Of a DNA stretch of 64,000 bases, positions 55,321-64,000 are shown one piece after another (the stretch's first letter is position 1; each line of letters begins with the position of its first letter). Location: assembly GCA_947652115.1 (NCBI GenBank), contig OX393566.1, forward strand, positions 26,889,781 to 26,953,780. Reading direction: 5' to 3'. Position numbers and translations under genes: made by a program. Below the pieces are notes generated by a model. That model worked only from the letters and a program-made list of their open reading frames with translations, was not told where the DNA came from and made no database searches. The DNA comes from Blastomussa wellsi. Its lineage: Eukaryota; Cnidaria; Anthozoa; Scleractinia; Plerogyridae.

Positions 55321-55536
55321 ATTGTTTGAACGAAGTATTCCCACAATGCCATGGGGTTTCAGCATACTCGGGGAAACTCGGAAAACCTTCGGCACCTTCG
55401 GTAGACGATCGAAAGTAATATGCAGAACGCGGAAGAAGAAATTTCGTGATGAACAACATTTTCAATTTGTTGTGTTCTGGCGTGGAAGTACTGTGTAGCT
55501 AATAATAGCTAATAATAGTGATACGCATTTAAAACT
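55321..55536. promoter_or_regulatory. Shared divergent promoter of SMARCD and the VOPP1/WBP1-like gene
   Basis: Only 216 bases separate the start codons of two oppositely transcribed genes, so both 5' UTRs and core promoters must fit here or overlap. No TATA box was recognised. A CTAATAATAG direct repeat lies at about 55500-55518. Confidence 0.6.
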
Positions 55537-55960
55537 ATGAAGATTGCTTTCGTTTGTTTGGTACTTGTATATGTTTTGACGGAGGTAAGCCTTGAAAACC
55601 AGCTAGTTTATATATAAACCTGTTTTCAGCTGTTTTGAGTCTCCCAGCGTGTTTAATGATGTTGCATCGCAATTATTAACAATTTCTATTTGCAATATCC
55701 GTCCATGAATCAGGTCAATACATGTTCATGAATCGTACATGCATCCCAGACAAGCAATAAGTGTCTTCTGAGTGAAAATATATCTTGCGAACTAAGCTTA
55801 TTTGTGGTTTGCCATGTTCATCATGACAGCTGGTGTAAATTCGCCGATAGAAAACGATGGCGCGCGCGTTGCTCTTTGAAGGCAAGATTTTTCTCGATTT
55901 TTCGCTTTAAAATACATAAAATGGTAGCTTTTGCAATGCAATCCATTAGAGTTTCTACTT

Positions 55961-55991
<31 letters not shown>

Positions 55992-56290
55992 TGAGCGATA
56001 GTCAACTCGGCTCGCCTCGTTGACTATTCAGTATTCGCTCATAGAAAATTCGGGTTCGTAGTCACCCATTGCCATTAATGTGCCAACCAACCTGGTGAAA
56101 CAAAGAGCTCTTTTGTTTAACTTGTTGGCAATTTAAGTAACAAAAACAGTGTTTGTGAACAAATATCTTCCCTATAATTGTTTATTAACTTGAGTGTGTA
56201 TAGCATGTTTTAATTTTTAGTTATTTGAAGATTTGCCTTATTTTGTAAAGTGCCTAGTTTGAACATTAGGATACTGGCATAATATAATTC

Positions 56291-56353
<63 letters not shown>

Positions 56354-57949
56354 TGTTATTATTATTATTAACTGACATTTTTTGGTAATACTGGTAAGAT
56401 GGAACTGTTGAGCTTTTTTATTCTACCAATTCATGTATATATTTATATAATATTGTTAATTCATTTAGTCATTGTTGTTGTACCACGCCAATAAATTGTA
56501 ATAAATAAAGTGGCCGCTTATGAGAAGTGGTTAATTACTTGCAAGAGGTAGTATCTTTGGGTCTAAATTGTAAGTCATAGTCACCCATCCATCCATCCAT
56601 CCATTTTTGAGAAAAGTCACTGTGATTAAGTAAAGTTTTCTATCTATCCACCCACCTATCCAGCCATCCACCCAACCACCATAATAAATAACTAATAAAT
56701 ATTATATTATTATATTTTTCAGGCATATGGATATAAAACATGTGCATACTCAAGCTACAGTTACACTCTGCACAAAACCATAACTTACTACTACAGGTAA
56801 AGGTTGATAATTGGTTTTGATTTTACAGAAGTAGTAACTGGTACAAATTAAATGCTCTTCCGAATTAAACATGTTATAATGCCAAACAAAACGTCTGCGA
56901 GACTGTGTATGCTAATGTATTGTACGCTCCTTTATCATTGGTTAAATTGTGTTAATTTGTCTTTTGTTCTTTTCAAAAGCTGTTCTAGCAATTCCTACTG
57001 TTGTGGGACTCGCAGTTGTTGTGCATATGTGTATGCAAGGTGGTACCTCTGGTAAGTGATCCTGTGTATGAAACTTACTGGTAGTAAGTCTGGGAAATTG
57101 TCCTGGGGGGGACTCGCATATGAAAGGGACGGGGATGCTCGTCATCTCGCTTAGGGGTGTAAATTTTGGATTTTGGTCTCATTTAGGATTGTTCAGGGCA
57201 AAACGCTGTTATATTTAGCTGTGAAAGTTTCATTTTTGGTTGCACGCGAAGAAATTTAAAAATATATATTTAACATGATTGTATTTTTCTATTGTACTTG
57301 ATTTATAGAATCAAAGTTTTCATGGTCTCTTTCTCTCTGTCTCTTCAAAAAAAAGCTTGGGCCACACCCACATCTGTACCTTTGATATGCGAATCCCCCC
57401 TCCCCGGGGTAATTGTGTAAATGGGCGGCATGATTGCTATCTGGTTAGTGTGCTTGGCCTTGGATTCGGTCATCTTGGTTTGAGTCCTGGTCAATGAACT
57501 GACAATCACCTTCTCAGTAATGAATTTTGCAACCCACATCCCTTTTGGTGTGAAGAAACAGTACAATCATACTTGGACCTATAGCTAAAACGGAATCTAT
57601 TTAATTTTACAGGTTCACTATTGTGACAGTTGGTGTGATTGTTTTCATATTCTGGTGGTACTATCGCTATCGTTATCGTCCACGACAGGTCGTGGTTACA
57701 TCAACATCCCCTGGAGTTGTAGCTGCTGGAAATGTGAATGTAGTAAGGCTAAATGCCCCGGCTTACCCAGCTTATCCTCAGCAAGGGCCAGTCACCGTCA
57801 TGCCAGGTGGTTCAGGCATTCATTACTCGGCATATCCACCACCTGTTTATGCCTTCCAGGCTCCACCACCACCTTACACTAGCAGTACAAGTACAAGTGT
57901 AATAAATAAGCAAGGCACAGCTCTGATGACCAGCACTTCCATTCAGTAG
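55537..57949 (+). CDS. VOPP1/WBP1-like single-pass membrane protein with PPxY motifs
   Basis: Four exons join in phase to 531 nt (176 residues): 55537-55584, 56723-56796, 56980-57051, 57613-57949. The order is signal peptide MKIAFVCLVLVYVLTEAYG, a Cys/Tyr-rich ectodomain with CSSNSYCCGTRSCCA, a transmembrane helix (FTIVTVGVIVFIFWW) and an Arg/Tyr stop-transfer RYRYRPR. The cytosolic tail is rich in Pro/Tyr, with PPPVY and PPPPY, which fit WW-domain binding. The CC-G-CC ectodomain, adjacent Trp and PPxY tail match the VOPP1/WBP1L/CYYR1-like group; VOPP1 is an endosomal/lysosomal protein that binds WW proteins. Exact orthology is not settled. It shares a promoter region with SMARCD. Confidence 0.8.
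55970..56063. mobile_element. Foldback element, about 94 bp, intron 1 of VOPP1/WBP1-like gene
   Basis: GACTACTCGCCCTCGTTTTC with TATGAGCGA pairs with TCGCTCATAGAAAATTCGGG and TTCGTAGTC. A smaller inner inverted repeat (ATAGTCAAC/GTTGACTAT) forms the tip. Confidence 0.65.
56292..56370. repeat. (ATT)n microsatellite
   Basis: About 75 bases of ATT repeats with one interruption (ACTGTT), in intron 1 of the VOPP1/WBP1-like gene. A short (CCAT)n run follows at 56583-56605. Confidence 0.95.
57102..57409. mobile_element. Intact TIR element (family of 17297-17930), intron 3 of VOPP1/WBP1-like gene
   Basis: The ends CCTGGGGGGGACTCGCATAT and ATATGCGAATCCCCCCTCCC are inverted. The interior matches 17297-17930 block by block but lacks that copy's nested 290-base insertion, so it marks the pre-insertion state. 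Confidence 0.75.
57433..57560 (+). mobile_element. tRNA-derived SINE-like element
   Basis: An A-box-like CTATCTGGTTAGTGTGCTTG and a B-box-like GGTTTGAGTCC stand about 35 bases apart. A further body of about 60 bases leads up to the last exon of the VOPP1/WBP1-like gene. Confidence 0.5.
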
Positions 57950-59950
57950 ATTAATTTTTGAAGTATTGTACTAAGCTCTTATGCTCAGAGTGAAAACTCC
58001 AATAAGTTAAAGGTCTAGGCCTACGTCACCAATGGTTTTTGTAATAGAAAAATCTTTAGTAAGTTAGGTTCCTCAGCTTATTTTCTATTTACTACTTGTA
58101 GTGTTGTTAAGCCACAAAGACAGCCACAAAGGCTTAAAACATACGGTTTAATGGAGTACACACAGTACACGCTCCAACACTCTATTTTCCCGCGCTCTCT
58201 CCGTCCCGGATGTATATTCTTACATATGCAACCGCTGTCCTCAATACACTACACTACTTGTTAATTTTGGTGTCCACAACTTTTTAATTAGCTGGCAAAA
58301 AAATTGGAAATGGCTGGATGGTTATTATATTATTTTCATAAAAGTAGCCAACACAAATGACCCAAGCAGCTGGTTATTCTGCTGGCTGCTGGCCATAAGG
58401 GACAACCCTGCATAGTGGCATTAAGCTCCTTTATAATGAGGTGAACACCGACCATTTTCCAAACTGTGAAATTTCTGTTTGATTTTGTTTTAACATTCCA
58501 ATCCATTACTGGAAATTATCAGCTAACAAGCTGAATATTAGCACAAGATAAGCTACCAAGTTTTAATATAATATTTCCATGTGGCTGATTCTATGATGAA
58601 AATGGTGCCAAAATGTTGTCGGTAGATTTAATTCATTTGTAATCTAGCTATTAGACAGCTTCAATAAGTCCGTCTCCAGATTTAATCTTGTAACAAAAGC
58701 TATAAATGAGCTCTTCTATGGGTCTTTCCGAAGAAATGCATGGAAGAAGTGATGATTACCGCTGAAAAGAACGAAGATCTCAAGATTGAATCAAAGATTT
58801 AAAAATTGTGTGATAAGATGAAAATGAAAGAAACTAAAATGACCTTAATAACATGAAACACTGACCAAACAGAACTTTGGCAACAAATCCTTTAATTTCC
58901 CTCGTTATTGTTGATGAAGTGAGATGACAATTCAGCTGTGAATTACACTGACTATACTTTCAGTCAACGATTTTCTAATATATTTGTAAAATATGTGATG
59001 AAAATGAAGTCTGGGGGTACCCATAGAGAGGTCCAAAAATTCGACACGTAATCAACTTAATGCCACTTGATCATGAACAAACTGATCTTACTAAGTTTGA
59101 AACTTTCTTACTCGTACAAATCATTTTTAGTAATAATTTCAATTTAGATTGTTATGTTATAATACTCAGCTCGATTAGCTTTTTAGTTATTCTGAGAAAG
59201 CATTACTTTTTTTGTATCAATATATTGTTGTGAATTATGTTTAACGTTTCTTAATTTGGTAATAAAGCTTGTTGTTGTTGTTGATTAAACAATACATTTA
59301 TAATAGCATCTTTTGTAAGTGGTCCAAAAACGCTTCACAATTAAAATTAAGAGCTACAAATTACCTAACTATATCTATAAAAATAAACTATTATATATAA
59401 AAAGTACAATAGCAATAAAAATTCAATGTTGCATTAATTTGTAAAATTGCTCATGTACTTTTTTGTAGTGCATTTTTAGTTATGGCTGATTCTGCCTATT
59501 ATACGCTGTATAGTGTTTCACATCAATCTTACAATAAAGGAACTTGCTAAACTGATGCTGGGTTAATTTTTTGGCAGTACCTTTGATGAAATAATTCGAT
59601 AAAGTAAAAACCCAACATCCTCAGTTTTGGTTGTGAGGCAGGTGGATGTGCTAATGAGAGGTATGGAAAAAAAATCTGAATTTGGGTTTCTAACAGCAAA
59701 AGTATCTTGATTTATTAGAAATCGGCTGCATTACACACGGACTGGACATTACCGAATTCACCAATTTGATTGGCTAAAATCGATATTGATCATGGTCTAC
59801 ATTTTCCCTTTGCAAACTCATTAATAATCCATCGAGTTAAAAAAAATCATAACCACGAAGGAGGTTTGGATACCCACTTTTAATTAGAAGAGAGTTTGAT
59901 GATTTCATTTCTGTATTTACTCTGGCCTTAGTTTTTGTTTTGATTGAGAA

Positions 59951-60086
59951 GATATATCAAACACTCAAGACAGTGTTTCATTCGGCAATCCAAACACCGA
60001 ATTTCGTCAAAAATACTCTGCTGCACATCTTATTTTCAACTGTCTTCTCTGATATCCTGATGAAACACTGTCTCGTGTTTGATATA
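59951..60086. mobile_element. Foldback element copy, inverted relative to 8462-8606
   Basis: It begins GATATATCAAACACTCAAGA and ends AAACACTGTCTCGTGTTTGA. It shares GACAGTGTTTCAT, CCAAACACC and TTCGTCAAAAATACT with the reverse complement of 8462-8606. Part of the second arm seen in that copy is missing here. Confidence 0.65.
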
Positions 60087-60350
60087 ATTATTATATCTAG
60101 ACTAGCATCTTGACTGGTTACATTTTGCAGTCACAAAGTTGCAAACAAAAAATAAATACATTGACTTTTTCTTTGCAAAATGCTAAAGAAAAGACCCAAA
60201 AAGCTTGATGAAAAAAAGGAAAAAAACTAACATACGTTGGCAAATTTAATTTGTTCAGTCTGTTCTGTAATAATAACAATTAATAATTGATAATAATAAT
60301 AATGATAATAATTTTTTATTAATATAATCATCTTCATTACATATATATAT

Positions 60351-60885
60351 ATTTTAATAGTACTATTTACAGAAAATAACTCGTTAAAAAGAATTTCAAA
60401 CAAAAATTAACAATTCACTTCATCGAACATCTTGTGTTCATACAAAACTTGTTTAAAATTATTGTTCATGGTTCGTTAAATTAGCGGAAATTCAGCATAA
60501 TAATACTACTAATAATAATCATCATCATCTTTTAATAATAACAAATTCTTAGACAATCTTGAATTTACAATATTTAATATACTAAATTTCTAAAAATGAT
60601 ATTCACAATTATAATCCGTATAAAAAATATACTAAAAACTTCATTTTCAAGGGCATCAAATAAAGAATGGAAAATATACCAATAATAATAATGATGATAA
60701 TAATAATAATTAAATTCATCATCATCTTTATTATTTTAAAATAGTACTATTTACAGAAAATAAATCGTTAAAAAGAATGTCAATCAAAAAATAACAATCA
60801 CGTCATTGAACATCTTGTTTTCACACTAAACTTGTTTAAAATTATTGTTCATGGTTTCTTAAATTAGCGGAAATTCGGCATATTA
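60351..60885. repeat. Pair of about 150-bp direct repeats, 384 bp apart
   Basis: 60351-60500 and 60735-60885 share, in order, AATAGTACTATTTACAGAAA, TCGTTAAAAAGAAT, GAACATCTTG, TTGTTTAAAATTATTGTTCA and TTAGCGGAAATTC, with scattered differences. The spacer is AT-rich. Confidence 0.75.
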
Positions 60886-61278
60886 ATAATAATGATAATC
60901 TTTTAATGATAATAATAATAATTACAATGCCAAGGATTCAGTTTTGCCGTACTTACAATACTTACCCAGCTACAACGAAACCACTGAAAAGACAGTGGCA
61001 AAGCTAGAGATCGGGGAAAACGAAACTGAGTTGGCACAGCTAGTGACAGGAGGGGAGGGGATGGGAGGTCAGTGGATTACACGTTCCAAAAAATAATTTC
61101 GCTTTCCATCTGGGCAAGTTCTTTGATAAGGTTTATACTGATCTCTTTTTAACGGACATATTAACAGGCTGTTTGTTTGAGATGACTTTCACCAGCCAAA
61201 CACTCCCTTTCTTACCCCTCCTGTTACCCGGGCCTCAATCGTACCCAGTCCTTTGCAGTACGATAAATTTGGAGGTTC

Positions 61279-63861
61279 ATGATGTCTTCTTCTAAAGTTG
61301 CAGTGGTAAGTTCCGCAAATTGTTCATTTTTTTCCACAGAATTATTGCGTATGATCTTTCGAACTCTCTGTCGTTGAGTCCACGAGCTGAAACATCAGTC
61401 GTAATAGGACACGAATATCGATGTAATATGTGTACAGTGTGAGTACTGTAAGTTTACTGTGTTGGATAACAATATCTGCGTTAATCGATAAACCGCGTGC
61501 CCAGTATTAGTCCATAAACTAGGAGTAATCAGAGATTACTGAAGAATCGTTTTCGCACTCAATCGCAGCATCTCGCATGCAGAGATTTCTTGCAGTAATT
61601 CTGCAGCATCATTGTTTTCAATTATATGCCGTGTTAACTTAGTCCTTAATTGTTTTTTAAGTTCCTAATGTTAATGTTTTCAATTTTTATTCTCTAGGTA
61701 ACTGGTGCCAACAAAGGCATAGGATTTGCAATTGTTAGGAAACTTTGTAAAGAGTTCTCTGGAACTGTCATTCTCACAGGTGACTTATTATGTTATTTTT
61801 TATGTGCTTGTAAATTGGAGGCCCTGTCAGGGGAGTACTGGGCTGTGTAACTTTTCAGAATTTAAAAATGTACCATTCCTTGTTAGTATTTTGCCTTTAT
61901 TTCTCCACCTTTATGCGTGGTTCAATTCTACCTGTAACCATCCCCCTCCCCAGGACAAGTCCAGCCCTTTTGGCCCTGGGGTGGGGAGTTGCTTTAAGGG
62001 GTCTTCAGTCGCGGGGACGGCGGGGGGGAGGGGGGGGGGGTGGGCAAATCTAAAGTACTTTCGAAATGTTCTTCCTAGTACGTCACTTATCGGCTGACAT
62101 GATTGTGCCATGCCGCACGAAGGACACTGTCTATTTGCAAGGAAAATCTGTAAAAATTGTAGCTGTCTGGTTTGAGAAGAATAATCTTTTAAAATTTAAA
62201 TATGCTTTTGAAGGTTTTTTGCTTTCCCTTTGTTGTTCTGTTCGCCCCGTTGCAAGCTCCTTTCTTTCCTATTCTTTGGAGGAAGTGGTGAGCCGTACGG
62301 GTTAGATATTTTCCTTCAGTTTTCTTTATAAACTGTAGTCTTCATGAATTTTCATGCTATATATGTAGTCTCTGTTATTCATGATATATATACAGTCTAG
62401 AAAAGCGTTCAAATTCGTGAGTAGATGTGCAACACATGCAAGTCGGCCCTTATATTATTAACAGCTAAGTCACGAGAAGCAGTCGCTGTCAGAAAAGTGT
62501 AGGTCATGAAAAACGACTTCTTTTGCTATTTTTAGAAAAGTCAGTATTTTTATCTCGATTTTGTACACAAACTCATGTACTTGTGGTCGACGAGGAGTCC
62601 TGCGGGTGGGGAAATGTCTTTAAATGTGTGCCCGGGGGTGGGGAAAAGACTGCAAAATAAGAAAAAATGGCAAATGCCCGGGGGTGTGCCCTGGGGGGGA
62701 TGGTAACATGCCGAATTGAATGTCAGAATTTTGGCGAGCAAGATTTTCTTTTGTTGCAGTTTCATTCTATGTGCTGTTCTATGTGTAAGTTAAATCTGGT
62801 AAATGGTCTTACCTTCCTTGCTAGATACCAACTTACCCCTCTGCAGAAGGGGTCCCATTTCACGAGTCTTTTAATTTCATGAAAAATTGTGTTTGCAGGG
62901 AATTCAATTTCACTAAATTGACAATTCAATGTCTTTATTTTTCTCTTTTTTTACAAAAATGGGCGACACACCAAGGAACAGGACAATAATGGAAAGATTC
63001 AAGTCTCTCGTAACTATGCACATCTACAAAGGGCCAAGACAGGATTGAGACAGGATGGTTCATTTGGCAACTATACAAAAGATTTATTAATTGGAGGAAC
63101 TGTGCGAAGATGATGACTCGGATGCCGAGCATCTAATACCTTGTGTTAAAAACTGTTTAGGACCCTTGAAAACAGAATTAAATGATTTTTCTTTTTCCAT
63201 TAAATTTCACGACATCAAAGTTTGCTGTCATTTTTTGAAATCATTCATCATTCATGAATTTAAGGACCCACAAAAGTAAAAGAGAATAAGGTACCTACCA
63301 CATGCCTGTATCTGCCAACCTATGTAGAAGCTCAGGTGTGAATAGTGGAGAGGAGAGAAAGATAAAACTGCTGACCTTTCCAGCACTTGTAGCTGCTGAC
63401 AGTGCCAGCCACTTGGCTTGCAAAAAGACCTTTTAACTTTTAATTTGCAGCAAGAGATGAGCAAAGAGGAAAGCACGCTGTCAATCAACTGAATGGTGAA
63501 GGATTGTCACCCAAGTTTCTCCAGCTGGACCTTCTTTCAATAGAAAGCATTGAGAAGTTCAAAAACATTCTCCAAGAACAGTATGGTGGTTTAGATGTTC
63601 TTGTAAATAATGCAGGGATAGCTTTTAAGGTTGGTCTTGTTTTTGTTTCCATATTTTCATAAACCAAGCTCAAAAATGCAAACTGTCTGTAATCCTGATT
63701 ATGATTCAATTAATTTTTTCTTGTTGAATGAATCTTTATTTTTTTCAGATGAAGTCAACAGCCCCATTTTCAGAGCAAGCTGAAGTAACTTTGCGTACAA
63801 ATTTCCAAGGAACTCTTGATGTGTGTCGTGCACTATTTCCTCTTCTGAGACCACATGCAAG
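61279..63861 (+). CDS. CBR1: Second carbonyl reductase-like SDR (3' end outside window)
   Basis: A paralogue of the gene at 11055-16816. Four exons lie in the window: 61279-61305, 61698-61779, 63451-63629, 63749-63861. They encode about 133 residues and end at a GT donor in the same phase (CAT GC. AG|) as the first gene. The cofactor motif TGANKGIG is at residues 11-18 and the canonical NNAG at 89-92. Exon 2 is 82 nt in both genes, and exon 3 begins with the ARDE segment in both. The Ser-Tyr-Lys active site would be downstream of 64000. Two ATGs stand in tandem at 61279 and 61282, and I took the first. The symbol reflects family, not orthology. Confidence 0.9.
61932..62707. repeat. Possible G/C-rich TIR element in intron 2 of the second SDR
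   Basis: CTGTAACCATCCCCCTCCCC near 61931 and GGGGGGATGGTAACA near 62693 are inverted ends. Near the left end lies a G-run region at 62018-62042 and near the right end repeated CCCGGGGGTG blocks. The length, about 775 bases, and the arms are approximate. Confidence 0.4.
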
Positions 63862-64000
63862 GTAACTTGTCACTTAAAGGATTGCTGATTACGACTGTAG
63901 CAGCTGCACTCCTGCTCCATATTAAGCCTGAATAACTACTATGTGTCTTTGTGTTGTGTCCTTGGATAAGGCACTGAGAGATGTTACTGAATTCCAGCAA

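Larger units (their letters stand above)
57950..61278. other. Intergenic region upstream of the second SDR gene
   Basis: AT-rich sequence with the 3' UTR of the VOPP1/WBP1-like gene, a (GTT)n run at about 59268-59283 after AATAAAGC (possibly a LINE-like 3' end), a foldback element (59951-60086), TAA microsatellites around 60280-60310 and 60890-60930, and two direct repeats of about 150 bases. No exon was recognised. Confidence 0.55.

Noticed and set aside
61726..62305. 123- and 79-residue plus frames after exon 2 of the second SDR
   Set aside because: They are read-through of exon 2 past its GT donor and intron sequence; the true exon 3 with SDR motifs is at 63451.

Overview
The window is nuclear DNA of an intron-rich, AT-rich animal, almost certainly a cnidarian and probably an anthozoan such as a stony coral. 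The decisive evidence is a complete minicollagen gene on the minus strand (40620-42272), a nematocyst-capsule protein family known only from cnidarians and their myxozoan relatives. The conserved genes (CCDC93, SMARCD, C2orf69, carbonyl-reductase-type SDRs, a VOPP1/WBP1-like membrane protein) have short exons with GT-AG introns and look broadly metazoan. The species cannot be fixed from the sequence alone.

Layout. 53-7168 (+): the last 19 exons of CCDC93, whose 5' end lies outside the window. 8785-10507 (-): an intronless NHL-repeat gene carrying a one-base frameshift in a T7 run. 11055-16816 (+): a nine-exon carbonyl reductase-like SDR. 20063-23580 (+): a three-exon C2orf69 homologue. 25450-27285 (-) and 36934-38778 (+): two intronless, secreted or membrane-attached carboxylesterase/cholinesterase-like genes. 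Between them, at 29618-30310 (-), is an unrecognised Glu-rich ORF with three internal repeats and a rearranged partial copy at 28.7-29.0 kb. 40620-42272 (-): minicollagen. 43628-43966 (+): two phase-compatible orphan exons with an ankyrin-like look. 45959-55320 (-): SMARCD/BAF60 in 18 exons. 55537-57949 (+): a four-exon VOPP1/WBP1-like gene, head to head with SMARCD. 61279-end (+): the first four exons of a second carbonyl-reductase-type SDR with the same intron positions as the first.

The genes are mostly unrelated in function and form no operon-like unit. They cover endosomal trafficking (CCDC93), chromatin remodelling (SMARCD), mitochondria (C2orf69), carbonyl reduction (two SDRs), extracellular ester hydrolysis (two esterases) and stinging-cell capsule structure (minicollagen).

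The space between and inside genes is rich in small foldback or terminal-inverted-repeat elements, tRNA-derived SINE-like pieces and microsatellites. Several element families occur twice in the window. One copy is nested inside another family. One shows a clean 9-bp target duplication. One family shows paired changes in both arms of its hairpin.

All exon models come from reading splice signals, frame continuity and recalled family similarity. No alignment or database search was run.
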